This document shows, piece by piece, positions 51,135 to 60,800 of a stretch of DNA of 64,000 nucleotides. The first letter of the stretch is position 1, and each line of letters begins with the position of its first letter. Below the pieces are notes generated by a model. It was not told the DNA's origin. It ran no database searches and saw nothing but the letters and a program-made list of their open reading frames with translations. Source of the DNA: Corynebacterium camporealensis (GTDB taxonomy: Bacteria; Actinomycetota; Actinomycetes; Mycobacteriales; Mycobacteriaceae); the NCBI RefSeq assembly GCF_000980815.1, contig NZ_CP011311.1, positions 2,194,773 to 2,258,772 of the forward strand, in the 5' to 3' direction. Made by a program: the position numbers and the translations under genes.

Positions 51135-53576
51135 ATGTTTTTGAAGTTGGGGCGTTTTACCTACGCCCATCGCAAGCTCGTCCCGTTGGTCCTCATCGGT
51201 GCCATCTTGCTGCTGTTTGTCACCTTTGGCATGCGCTTAGGCGACCGCATGAGCCAGGAAGGCTGGGAGGATCCGGGCGCGCAGTCGACTGCTGCTGCCG
51301 AAATCGAGATGGAGAAGTTTGGCCGCGATAACAGCGGCGACGTCGTCATTCTCTTCGAGAACCCCCAAGAGCACCTCGACGAGGGCAAGGCCTACCTCGA
51401 CAACCTCAAAAATGAGTACCCGGATCAGATTGATTCGGTCATTAGCTACTTCGATCGCCAAAACCCCAACTTCATCAACCAGGATGGCGACGTAGCGTTT
51501 GCTGCAGTCAGCCTGGCTGGCGATGGCGAGCAGACCCTCAAGGACTACCGCATCATTGAGGACGCGCTCTACGACACTGACCTGCCCGTGCAGGTCGGCG
51601 GTGCCACCGCGGTTGCCGACGCACTCGACGACGGCATGTCCAACGACATCTCCCGCGCCGAAACCGCTGCCCTCCCGCTAGTGGGCTTGCTGCTGCTCAT
51701 CGTCTTCGGCTCGGTCGTTGCTGCATTTATGCCACTAGTCGTGGGTGGTCTGTCCATCCTGGGTTCCCTGGGCATCCTGTCCATCCTGGCGGGCGTTCTG
51801 CAGGTCAACGTCTTCGCACAGGCCGTCGTCACGCTGCTGGGCTTGGGCCTGGCCATCGACTACGGCCTGTTCATGGTCTCCCGCTTCCGTGAGGAGCTCG
51901 ACCGCGGCCGTCCGGTGCCCGATGCCGTAGCGATTACCACGGCGACGGCGGGCCAAACGGTGGTCTTTTCTGCCGCCATGGTCGCCGCTGCTCTATCTGG
52001 CCTGCTGCTCTTCCCACAGGCCTTCTTGAAGTCTGTGGCCTACGGTTCCATCTCCGCAGTTGGCCTTGCCGCACTGCTGTCGGTGACGGTGCTGCCGGCG
52101 CTGTTTGGTCTGCTGGGTAAGAACATCGATAAGTGGTCGGTACGCAAGACTTCCCGTCGCGCCCGCCGCATCGAGGACACCTGGTGGTACAAGGTGCCAC
52201 GCTGGGCGATGCGTCGTGCACGCCTGCTAACCGTCGCCATCTGTGGCCTGCTCATTGCGCTGACCATTCCGCTGGTTAACGTCACCTTCGGCGGCATCAA
52301 TGAGACCTACCTCCCGCCGAGCCATGAGACTCGCGTTGCGCAGGACACCTTCAACGAGGAGTTCCCGAGCTTCCGCACTGAGCCGGTCAAGTTGGTCGTG
52401 GACAACCATGATTCGCAGCAGCTTGTCGATGTCGTCATGCAAACCCGCCAAATCCAGGGCCTGACGGAACCTCTCGCACCGCTGCACCCAACCCAGGACG
52501 GCACCACCGTGCTGGCGGCAGGCATTGTGGATCGCGACGACTACACCCGCATCGTCCACGAGCTCGAGGCTCTCGATGCCCCGGAGGGTGTCAATCTCTA
52601 CGTCGGCGGCACTCCCGCCATGGAGGTCGAATCCCTCGATGCGCTCTTTGAGAAACTCCCGTGGATGGCGCTGTATGTCGTGGCCATTACCTTCATCCTG
52701 ATGGCCCTGGTCTTCGGCTCGTTGGTGCTGCCTGCCAAGGCCGTCATCATGACGCTGCTGACCCTGGGCGCCACCTTGGGCATCCTCACCGCGATGTTCG
52801 TCTCTGGTGTGGCCTCTGGCCTCCTGGACTTCAGCCCGGGCCCGCTAATGAGCCCGATCCTGGTCCTCATCATCGCGATCATCTACGGCCTATCGACGGA
52901 CTACGAGGTCTTCCTCGTCTCGCGCATGGTCGAAGCACGAAAACGCTTCGCCGATTCCGGCGACACGGAAGCCACCGACCACGCCATTGCCGAGGGCACC
53001 GCCCGTACCGGCGGCATCATTACCGCCGCGGCACTCATCATGATTGTGGTCGCCGGCGCCTTCGGCTTCTCCGACATCGTGATGATGAAGTACATCGCCT
53101 TCGGCATGATCTTCGCCCTGATTATCGATGCCACCATCGTCCGCATGCTGCTGGTCCCAGCCGTCATGCACCTGCTGCGCGAAGACAACTGGTGGGCACC
53201 TGCCTTCATCAAACGCGCCTACGAGAAGATGGGCCACGGCTCCACACCGCAGCTCGACGGGTCGGCGTCCTCTGAAGAGGACCCAACCGTCATGGATGAC
53301 GACACCGCGGCATCCACTGACAAGACCAGTGCCGTTGAGGCAACGGACGCAGAAGCAGCAGATACTGACACTGCGGACAGCGCTGTTGCGGTCAAGGAAA
53401 AGCCGCAGAAGAAGTCCTGGACGTGGAAGAAGGAGAAGCAGCCGCGGCAGGATAAGCCTTCGAAGCAATCCAGTGGTGAATCCGCTGTTCGCGGTGACCG
53501 CTCCACCGAAACCAATGACGAACTCATTCCATTTAGTGAGCTAATGAAGCGCCTACAGCAGGACAAAGAGTCCTAA
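51135..53576 (+). CDS. cmpL1: MmpL3-type RND transporter CmpL1 (trehalose monomycolate export)
   Basis: 813 aa MMPL protein. Twelve helices in two repeats with periplasmic porter domains after TM1 and TM7; the proton-relay motifs are LGLAIDYGLFMVSRF (TM4) and YGLSTDYEVFLVSRM (TM10). The cytoplasmic C-terminal tail (about 690-813) is low-complexity, acidic then Lys-rich, as in MmpL3. C. glutamicum CmpL1 flips trehalose monomycolate and maps just before accD3-pks13, matching this locus. ATG 51135 follows TAGGAG. Confidence 0.88.
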   Translation: MFLKLGRFTYAHRKLVPLVLIGAILLLFVTFGMRLGDRMSQEGWEDPGAQSTAAAEIEMEKFGRDNSGDVVILFENPQEHLDEGKAYLDNLKNEYPDQIDSVISYFDRQNPNFINQDGDVAFAAVSLAGDGEQTLKDYRIIEDALYDTDLPVQVGGATAVADALDDGMSNDISRAETAALPLVGLLLLIVFGSVVAAFMPLVVGGLSILGSLGILSILAGVLQVNVFAQAVVTLLGLGLAIDYGLFMVSRFREELDRGRPVPDAVAITTATAGQTVVFSAAMVAAALSGLLLFPQAFLKSVAYGSISAVGLAALLSVTVLPALFGLLGKNIDKWSVRKTSRRARRIEDTWWYKVPRWAMRRARLLTVAICGLLIALTIPLVNVTFGGINETYLPPSHETRVAQDTFNEEFPSFRTEPVKLVVDNHDSQQLVDVVMQTRQIQGLTEPLAPLHPTQDGTTVLAAGIVDRDDYTRIVHELEALDAPEGVNLYVGGTPAMEVESLDALFEKLPWMALYVVAITFILMALVFGSLVLPAKAVIMTLLTLGATLGILTAMFVSGVASGLLDFSPGPLMSPILVLIIAIIYGLSTDYEVFLVSRMVEARKRFADSGDTEATDHAIAEGTARTGGIITAAALIMIVVAGAFGFSDIVMMKYIAFGMIFALIIDATIVRMLLVPAVMHLLREDNWWAPAFIKRAYEKMGHGSTPQLDGSASSEEDPTVMDDDTAASTDKTSAVEATDAEAADTDTADSAVAVKEKPQKKSWTWKKEKQPRQDKPSKQSSGESAVRGDRSTETNDELIPFSELMKRLQQDKES

Positions 53577-54601
53577 TGTCGAGTAATGCCCGGAAGTGGC
53601 TGCGCCTACTCGCTTCGCTGCTAGTCCTGCTCGTTCTGGGCTGGGTCTTCCGCGACGAGCTGGACTTTATTACCGATGGCTTCCGCCGCCTGCGCACCGC
53701 TGACCCGGTCGCGGTGGCGGTGGTTATCGTGGCATCGATAGCTTCTATCTGGGCCATGGGCGAAGTCATGCGACTGCTGCTTGCCGCCGGTGGCTTACGG
53801 ATCCCTTCCAAAGAAACCGCGGCACTAACCCTGGCCTCCAACGCCTGGTCTACTACCCTGCCTGCCGGCCCGACCTTCTCCGCGGTATTGACGTTCCACG
53901 TGCAACGCACTTGGGGCGCATCCGTGGTGCTGTGTGGTTGGTTCCTGGTGCTGTCCTCGGCAGTATCGACAATGTGGCTCGTTCTCATCGGTATTGGTGG
54001 TGTGCTCTTCCTCAACGCCGATATGGCCTTCTGGTCGTTGATTGCCACGTTGGCGGGAACCGTTGCTGTAGCGGCCGTGCTGTTTTGGATGATCAACAAC
54101 CCAGCCAAAATCGAACGCTGGCTGCGCAACCTCAAGATGCTTAAAGGCTCAGCCCGCGAACGCGTCATGGACCAGGTCCACAGCCTCTATGAGGTCAGCC
54201 TGACCCCGTGGCAATTTAGCCAGATTGCCTTTTACTCCCTGGCCAATCGCCTGCTCGACATGCTCTCGCTCTGGGCATGTCTGTGGGCAGTCACCGGCAC
54301 CCCACCCGGCTTCTCTGCTGCACCTGACCACACCAGCATCGCCGGTGTGGCACTTGCCTACCTCACTGCGAAGCTGGCCGGTTCCGCACAGGTCACCCCG
54401 GCGGGTCTGGGCACGGTAGAAGCAGCGATCGTCGCCACGCTTGTGGCCACCGGCATGACTGCCGTGGACGCCACGGGCGCTGCCATCATCTACCGTCTGA
54501 TTTCCTTTGCTTTGATCACCGTAATTGGCTGGGTAATCTACTTTATGCACTATGCCCGCAAGGGAATTACCTATGCGGCGCTGAATCGAAAGGAAGCCTA
54601 A
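53576..54601 (+). CDS. LPG-synthase TM-domain (UPF0104) membrane protein
   Basis: 341 aa, about eight helices in the lysylphosphatidylglycerol_synth/UPF0104 fold: WLRLLASLLVLLVLGWVFRDELDF, GGLRIPSKETAALTLASNAWSTTLPAG and AGSAQVTPAGLGTVEAAIVA are the typical motifs. It lacks the cytoplasmic aminoacyl-transferase domain, so it is probably a lipid flippase-like partner of the mycolate export pathway, as suggested by coupling to cmpL1 (TAATG overlap). Confidence 0.83.
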   Translation: MSSNARKWLRLLASLLVLLVLGWVFRDELDFITDGFRRLRTADPVAVAVVIVASIASIWAMGEVMRLLLAAGGLRIPSKETAALTLASNAWSTTLPAGPTFSAVLTFHVQRTWGASVVLCGWFLVLSSAVSTMWLVLIGIGGVLFLNADMAFWSLIATLAGTVAVAAVLFWMINNPAKIERWLRNLKMLKGSARERVMDQVHSLYEVSLTPWQFSQIAFYSLANRLLDMLSLWACLWAVTGTPPGFSAAPDHTSIAGVALAYLTAKLAGSAQVTPAGLGTVEAAIVATLVATGMTAVDATGAAIIYRLISFALITVIGWVIYFMHYARKGITYAALNRKEA

Positions 54602-54948
54602 TGCGCACCGCCCCTGCCATCGACGTCCTCTGCCTTGCCATCTTCGCCGTGCTGGCACGCCTCGCCCACGGCGGATTGAACCTCGCTAGCTGGTGGGATG
54701 CCTTCTGGCCATGGACTGTGGGCGCCCTCGTCGGCTGGCTTATCGTCTTAGGCCTGAAGGTCACCGGCAAGTGGAAGGAAGGCGCTGTTATCTGGGCCTC
54801 GGCGATTATCGGCGGCATGATCCTCTGGATGATCGTCAATGGTCGCCTGCCGCACTACAGCTTCCTCATCGTCGCCGCCAGCATGTCTGCCCTGCTGCTG
54901 TTCGGCTGGCGCCTCTTCGACCGCCGCCCACGCGCCGCAGTCGCCTAA
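54601..54948 (+). CDS. DUF3054 membrane protein
   Basis: 115 aa, four hydrophobic helices (about 5-22, 36-54, 60-80, 86-103), matching DUF3054 in actinobacteria; function unknown. Starts on the upstream stop (TAATG), so it is the last gene of trmB-NYN-cmpL1-UPF0104-DUF3054. Confidence 0.8.
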   Translation: MRTAPAIDVLCLAIFAVLARLAHGGLNLASWWDAFWPWTVGALVGWLIVLGLKVTGKWKEGAVIWASAIIGGMILWMIVNGRLPHYSFLIVAASMSALLLFGWRLFDRRPRAAVA

Positions 54949-54963
54949 CCCCCGCAGCCCCCC

Positions 54964-54999
54964 GACCCCGCGTCATCACTTCCGATGGCCGGGGTCTTC
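54964..54999 (+). terminator. Terminator of the cmpL1 operon
   Basis: GACCCCG (54964-54970) pairs with CGGGGTC (54990-54996), followed by TTC. The loop is long and the T-tract short, so this is a moderate terminator. The rest of the gap to 55160 holds no gene; GTCGTTTTCAC at 55011-55021 also occurs after another terminator at 16800-16810. Confidence 0.6.
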
Positions 55000-55160
55000 T
55001 CAGATGCACGGTCGTTTTCACGCACGTTTTAGCGAAAACTTTGAGTGGGAGAGCAACTTTGCGCAAATATAGGACATCACTTATCTCGGTTCCGGCTGGA
55101 TAGTGCCCAGTGTCGCTTGTTCATGTAGATGCTGGGGCGTGATGAACTCGTGCACGGACT

Positions 55161-55838
55161 TTACAGCCCAGTTAGATCAAGCTGAATTCCAGCCTCATCA
55201 GCACTCGGTGGCAGGGTGTTGTTCACAATCGACAAGGTTCCATCCGCGTTCAAAGAAAAAGTAGCGGCGCCTGGAACAGTTTGCGCTGCCACACGAGGCC
55301 CTTCAAGGACCGCATAGGAAACTTCAACCACATCACGACTGACGGGAGTCACCGCTGTAACTTCTTCCTGCATCAAAGGAGCTGGCTCAACTATTGGCTG
55401 ACCATTGTGGAAAAACACCACCCCTTGGCGCTGCGATCCACCAGTTCCAACACCGCCTGCAATAACTGACCAGCTCAATTCAGCACATGGATCGAAGTTG
55501 TCGTCGATCACACTAAAAGCTAGCTGCTGCTCCTCGTTCCCTACTATCGGCAACGACGAAGCTTCAGACAATGGATTAGAAACAGTGTCATCACATCCCT
55601 CTTGTGCAACAGGTTCCCTGGAAGACATTGTTTCACTAGGAGATTCACTCGATGTGGGCGAAGGGGAAACTGAACCTTCCGGAGCACGTGTAGACGAGCT
55701 CTCAGAATTAGTTGTCATCGAAGAATCTTCATCGGGTTGGGATTCTGCACATGCGCTCAAAGCAACGCAAGAGACAACCGCTGCCGCTGCTATCTTTATG
55801 CCTCTCATATTCGCCCTCAATCCTTTCGTGCCACGCAA
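55161..55838 (-). CDS. LppP/LprE-type lipoprotein
   Basis: 225 aa. Signal with positively charged n-region and lipobox ALSAC, Ser/Thr/Glu-rich linker, then a globular domain with two Cys (GCDDTVSNPLSEA and DPCAELSW), as in the LppP/LprE lipoproteins of mycobacteria; role unknown. I prefer the TTG at 55838 because a strong AAGGAGG (55853-55847) lies 8 nt before it; ATG 55808, ten codons further in, has only GAGGG. The frame opens further upstream but without signals. Confidence 0.78.
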   Translation of the reverse strand: MRGTKGLRANMRGIKIAAAAVVSCVALSACAESQPDEDSSMTTNSESSSTRAPEGSVSPSPTSSESPSETMSSREPVAQEGCDDTVSNPLSEASSLPIVGNEEQQLAFSVIDDNFDPCAELSWSVIAGGVGTGGSQRQGVVFFHNGQPIVEPAPLMQEEVTAVTPVSRDVVEVSYAVLEGPRVAAQTVPGAATFSLNADGTLSIVNNTLPPSADEAGIQLDLTGL

Positions 55839-56004
55839 TGCTTCTACCTCCTTATACCCCTTCCACCCCATGAGGAAAATCATGAACCTCCGCACCAAGA
55901 AATTCCATGGTTCGTTCAAAAGCGAGTTCATACGGCTTCTGTTAATTCATGCTCTTTAGCCTATTGCAGGCCTGTAAGCAGCCTTTCCTGAGTAGTAAGC
56001 ACAC
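55839..56004. other. Gap between the lipoprotein gene and the 31-codon gene's terminator
   Basis: AT-richer sequence that presumably holds the minus-strand promoter of the lipoprotein gene. No gene, repeat or clear promoter pair was seen. Confidence 0.4.
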
Positions 56005-56048
56005 AAAAAGCCCGCTTCATGCATTGGTGGGGAATGCAGAAAGCGGGC
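56005..56048 (-). terminator. Terminator of the 31-codon gene
   Basis: Minus-strand stem GCCCGCTT/AAGCGGGC (8 bp) with an inner TGCATT/AATGCA helix separated by 2-nt internal loops, 7-nt apical loop, then TTTTT. It starts 14 nt after the stop codon of the small gene. Confidence 0.93.
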
Positions 56049-56062
56049 GGGATGTTGCTGGA

Positions 56063-56158
56063 TTAGAACGGCAGCTGTACGACTGCGTAGTTGAGCAGCA
56101 TGACGATGCCGTTGATCAGGTCGCCTGCAAGATCGAAGGCGCTAGACAGCAGGAACAT
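56063..56158 (-). CDS. 31-aa amphipathic peptide, porin-like (PorA/PorH/ProtX type?)
   Basis: Too short for usual gene callers. The peptide begins MFLLSSAFDLAGDLINGIV and ends NYAVVQLPF. Polar residues recur at S5/S6, D9, D13, N16, N23 and Q28, which puts them on one face of a helix with all other positions hydrophobic. No basic residue, no signal peptide. AAGGAG (56169-56164) lies 5 nt before the ATG, an extended -10 (TGCGATAAT) is upstream, and a strong terminator follows, so it is monocistronic and probably well expressed. Tiny, acidic, signal-less helical proteins of this kind form mycomembrane pores in Corynebacteriales (PorA, PorH, PorACj) and are O-mycoloylated on Ser; S5 and S6 are candidates. 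It lies beside accD3-pks13. Not identical to any porin I recall. Confidence 0.72.
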   Translation of the reverse strand: MFLLSSAFDLAGDLINGIVMLLNYAVVQLPF

Positions 56159-56182
56159 AGTTTCTCCTTGAAAGTCGTGGGA

Positions 56183-56218
56183 GGCTGCGCGCAGCCCGGT
56201 ATTGCTTGGATTATCGCA
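56183..56218 (-). promoter_or_regulatory. Promoter and leader hairpin of the 31-codon gene
   Basis: On the minus strand TG-C-GATAAT (56218-56210) is an extended -10, 30 nt downstream of the accD3 stop. The leader of about 45 nt contains a perfect 14-bp palindrome GGCTGC-GC-GCAGCC (56196-56183), just upstream of the ribosome binding site, which may stabilise the mRNA or bind a regulator. Confidence 0.5.
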
Positions 56219-56247
56219 GAATTAGGGCTGCGGTGTTACACAGCTTC

Positions 56248-57801
56248 TTACATTGGGGCGATGGTGTGCTTCTTCGGCAGGTCGTGAGTGTCCTTGCCTT
56301 CAAGCTGACGCAGGGCCTGACGCAGGGCGAGGCGGGATTCAGAAGGCTGAATCATCGCGTCCAGGTAGCCACGCTCGGCAGCGACATAAGGAGCGGTCAT
56401 GGTCTCGTCGTAGAAGTCCATGAACATCTTCTTCGTCATCGCGCGCTGCTCCGGGGTCTCGGCGGCTTCGAGCTGCTTGCCGGCAATCATGACGACAGCT
56501 GCGGCAGAGCCCATCACGGCGATCTGCGCGGTTGGCCAGGCCAGGTTGATGTCACCGGTGAGGTTCTTCGACCCCATGACGGCATACGCACCGCCATAGG
56601 CCTTGCGCACGATGAGCGAAACCTTCGGCACGGTGGCCTCCACGACAGCGAAAGCGAACTTCGCACCGCGGTGAATCAGGCCAGCCTTTTCCTGTTCCAC
56701 ACCTGGCATGTAACCCGGGGTATCCACGACGAAGACCAATGGGATGTTGTAAGCATCGCAGATGCGGACGAAACGCGCGCCCTTGTCAGCAGCATCGGCA
56801 TCGATGCAGCCGGCCTGGTGCAGCGGGTTATTAGCCACAAAACCCACGGCCTTGCCATCAATGCGACCAAAGGCGGTGATCATGTTCGGCGCGTAGTTTT
56901 CCTGGATTTCGATGATGTCTTCGTCATCGCCCAGCTGCGTGAGCAGGTCAAACATGTCGTAGCCAGCGTTGGTGTCGTCTGGCATGAACGAGTTGAGTTC
57001 TTCGTCGTCCAGCTCGTCATCGGCAGGCGCAGCAAACTCTGGTGCCGGGTCGAAGCAGGTCAACGGCAGGTGATCCAGCAGGTCGCGGACCATGTCGAAA
57101 GCCTCGTCCTCAGAGCCGACTACGACAGAAACGTTGCCGTTGAGCTCCTGCTGGCGGGCACCACCCAGTTCAGCGGAGGTGACGTCCTCGCCGGTGACCT
57201 CACGAATGACGTTGGGGCCGGTGACGTACATTTCGGCTTCTTTGTCCACAGCAATGACGAAGTCCGTAGTGACCGGGGCATACACGGCGCCACCAGCGGA
57301 CTTACCCATCATGACAGAAATCTGCGGGCTACGGCCCGACAGCGGCAACTGACGACGGGCAATCTCCGAGTACATCGCCAGGGAGGTCACCGCGTCCTGA
57401 ATGCGGGCGCCACCGGAGTCCTGAATACCGATAACCGGGCAGCCAATCTTGATGGCCATGTCCATGATTTCGGTGACCTTCTTACCAAAGGTCACACCGA
57501 CCGAACCGCCATAGACGGTCTTATCGTGGGCGTAGATACACACTGGGCGGCCAGAGATACGGCCGTAACCAGTCACGACACCGTCGGAGTAGATGGCATC
57601 CGGGTCTCCTGGGGTCTTGCCCAGGGCGCCGGTTTCAACAAACGAACCTTCATCCAGCAGTGCATTGATGCGCTGGCGCGGGGTGGAGCGTCCTGCTTCA
57701 TCTCGGCGCGCACGCGAGCGTTCACTGCCTGGGTCCTGCGCCTTGGACAGGCGCTCGCGCAGGTCAGCTAGCTTATCAGCGGTGGTTGCTGTGGCCGCCA
57801 C
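56248..57801 (-). CDS. accD3: Acyl-CoA carboxylase carboxyltransferase AccD3
   Basis: Beta subunit that carboxylates the long-chain acyl-CoA used as alpha-branch extender in mycolate synthesis. 517 aa with two crotonase-like carboxyltransferase halves: TPRQRINALLDEGSF, GIQDSGGARIQD (oxyanion loop) and SAGGAVYAP; then VVDTPGYMPGVEQE, HRGAKFAFAV and KAYGGAYAVMGSK. The GTG at 57801 has GAGGAG at 8-9 nt and overlaps the end of pks13 by 26 bp, which marks coupling. Orthologue by position and family of C. glutamicum accD3. Confidence 0.92.
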   Translation of the reverse strand: MAATATTADKLADLRERLSKAQDPGSERSRARRDEAGRSTPRQRINALLDEGSFVETGALGKTPGDPDAIYSDGVVTGYGRISGRPVCIYAHDKTVYGGSVGVTFGKKVTEIMDMAIKIGCPVIGIQDSGGARIQDAVTSLAMYSEIARRQLPLSGRSPQISVMMGKSAGGAVYAPVTTDFVIAVDKEAEMYVTGPNVIREVTGEDVTSAELGGARQQELNGNVSVVVGSEDEAFDMVRDLLDHLPLTCFDPAPEFAAPADDELDDEELNSFMPDDTNAGYDMFDLLTQLGDDEDIIEIQENYAPNMITAFGRIDGKAVGFVANNPLHQAGCIDADAADKGARFVRICDAYNIPLVFVVDTPGYMPGVEQEKAGLIHRGAKFAFAVVEATVPKVSLIVRKAYGGAYAVMGSKNLTGDINLAWPTAQIAVMGSAAAVVMIAGKQLEAAETPEQRAMTKKMFMDFYDETMTAPYVAAERGYLDAMIQPSESRLALRQALRQLEGKDTHDLPKKHTIAPM

Positions 57802-60800
57802 GTATCTTCTCCTCGATCCATTGCTCAATGTGCTTGCCGACGATACCGATTGCCGGCTCATCTGGCACTGCCAGGTGGTCACCCGGCAGCTGCACAATCT
57901 CTAGGTCTTCTACGATAACGCCCCAGCCGCCATCCGGGTCGATCTCGGCATAGCGCGGCTCCAGCTCGATGGCACCGTCATGCATGCGCTCCGAGCGGAA
58001 CAACAGCACCGGTACGTGCACGTCGGCCCAGCGCCGCATATCCAGGCTGCTGAGAATCTGGTTGTCGATAAAGGAAGCGCGCTGGTGCTCCAGCACACCT
58101 GCGGACAGGCCGTGCTCGGAAGCATCGGTGGTGGCCAGGAATTCGCCCAGCATCTGCATCAGCGCATCTTCACCTGCAGATTCCAGCAGGTCGAACGGTA
58201 CCGGGATGTCCAGGCCATAGGTCTTCTTCGCGAAGTCCGCGTAGCGCTGCCAGCGTGCCTTGGTCTCTTCCATGGTGTCCGGTGCCGGGTTGGAAGGCTG
58301 GGTGGTATCCAGCAAGGCGATGAAGGCGACCTCGGGGGCATCGTCACGCTGCTGAAGCTGGTAGGCCACCTCGTAGGCAGCCGCACCACCGAAGGACCAG
58401 CCACCCAGGACGACCTTGCGGCCGCGGGCATACTTCACGATGTCCTCAACGTATTCCTTGGCACGTTCTTCCAGCGTGCCCTCGATGCGCTCGACACCGT
58501 AAACAGCAACATCGTCTGGCAAACGACGCATCAGCGGCTGGTAGACCACCGTGGTGCCACCGGCCGGGTGGAACATGAAGACCGCCGGGCCTTCGCCCTC
58601 GCGCAGCACGCGGATGTTGCCCTCGACCTCAGTCTCCAGGCCTTCGCGCACGAGATCACTCAGCGGCTCCAGAGTCTCAGCTTCCTGCACCTGCGCAGTA
58701 CTGACCTCAATGCCAGCGCGCTTACTCAGATGAGCAGCAATCTTCTCAGCAGTCTCTACATCGATGTCTGGCAGCTCACTGGTCACACCAGGGGCAGCTT
58801 TACCGGTGAACTTAGCCCAGGTACCAAACGCGAGACGCTCAGAGGCGTCACGCGGTGCGACACCAACGCCCTTCTGTGAGGAACCCTTGTCCTTCTCGGT
58901 GGTTTCCTTCTCCTTGTCTTCGGAAGGCGCTTGTGCGACTTCCCCGGGCGCTGGGGTCGAGGTTGGGGTCTCGTGGACGGCTGTTTCGACCATGGTGATG
59001 ACATCGGCAAGCGATGCGTCGCGCAGGGCTTGGACTTGCAGTGGTGGGATCTGGAAGTCGTTTTCGACGCGGTTCTTGATGCGCATGCCCATCAGGGAGT
59101 CCAGGCCCAGGTCGATGAGCGGTAGCTCGCGTGGGAGGTCGGAGACGTCGTAGCCCATCGACTCGGAGACGATAAGGGCGAGGCGTTCTTCGACGGTTTC
59201 CTGGCTGGGGTCCCAGCGCATGGCGGTCACGCCGTTTTCTTCGGCTGGTGCGTCGACCTCAGTTGGGGTGGACGGCACGTCGGCGACACCTGGGATGGGT
59301 GCGTTGCCCAGGTCGAGTGCGGAGGCAAAGCCTTCGGCAATGAGCTGGGTATGGTTGCCCTCGACCAGGTATACCGCTACGGAAAGGCCACCTAAGTTCT
59401 TGGTCACCGTGGTGGTGACTTCGCCCTGCGGTGGCAGGTCGGCGTGCTCTTCAACGGCAGCCAGGTGGGTTTCCGGGTTGACGGCCTGGACGGCGGATTC
59501 CAGCAGTGCGAGAGCAGACGGTGCCTGGTCCGCATTGGTGGAGAAGGCGGTCTTGCCTTCCGGCAGGTTTACGCGGGCACCCGGCAGGCCGGAAACACCC
59601 GAGGACGGACGAGCGTTGGTCCAGAAACGCTGGCGCTTGAACTGGGTGTGCGGGGCCTTGGCGAGTGCACCGGAACCAAACACGGCGGTGTAGTCGACCG
59701 GGGCACCGGCGACATACAGCTTGGCCAGCAGGTCCAGCAGGGACTCGCTTGGATCGACCTTGCGCTTCAGGGTGTAGAGCAGCTGCGCATCTGCCTTGCC
59801 AGCGGCAAAGGCAGTAGACATCAGGCCCATGAGGGCGACTGGGTTCGGCGAGATTTCGACCAGCTGGGTATGGCCCGCGGCGAAAGCCTGCTCGGTAGCG
59901 GTCTGCAGGTGGACTGGCTGGCGGGTCATGCGGATCCAGTAATCCTCGTCGTGGACGACGGCACCGGCACGGTAAACCTCACCGCGGTCGACGGAGCTAT
60001 ACAGCGTGGTGTGCAGCGGGTGTGCCTCAATACCAGCGATATCGGAGTAGAGCTCACCCAGCAGCGGGTCGACAGCAGAGGTATGACCAGCGCCCTTCAC
60101 GTTCAGTGCGCGGGCGAACTTGCCTTCTTCCTCCAGCTTTTCGACCAGGGCGAGAACTTCCTCACGCGGGCCACCCACGGTGGTCATGCCCGGGCCGGTG
60201 TAGACAGCAGGCTCGATATTGCCGTCGAGATCAGCAATCTGCTGGGCATCAAGTTCGACGACGGCCATGGCGCCCTGGGAGGCATCGTCAAGCGATGCTT
60301 CACCCTCACCCATGAGGCGGGCGCGGTGGCAGGCAATGAGCAAGGTGTCCTCAGCGGTCAGGCCACCGGCAGCATAGGCCGCGGCGAGCTCACCCATGGA
60401 CATGCCGATAACGCCTGCTGGGCGCACACCGAACTCAGCCAGCAGGTCGGTCAACGCAATCTGGATAGCGGTGATGGCAACCTGTGCGGTTTCGGTGTTG
60501 TAGGTCTGGGAATCGTCGTTGACGATGTCCAGGATGGACCAGCCGGCCTCAAAATCGACGAACTCGTCAAGCTCCTGCAGGCGCTGTGCAAACAGCGGGG
60601 AGATAGCCAGGATGTCCTTGGCCATCTTGCGGTGCTGGGAACCAAAGCCGGAGTAGACAAAGACCGGGCCCGGCGCGGACGGGGAATCCGCCGCGGCAAT
60701 GCCGACAGAGACCTTGTTCTCGGCCACCTGACGCAAACGCTTAACGATGTCCGCAGTGTTCTCACCCGTAACCACCGCGCGGGAACGGCCGTGGTTGCGG

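Noticed and set aside
54949..55160. Small gene after DUF3054
   Set aside because: No frame with both a start signal and plausible protein sequence; only a terminator and the GTCGTTTTCAC motif.
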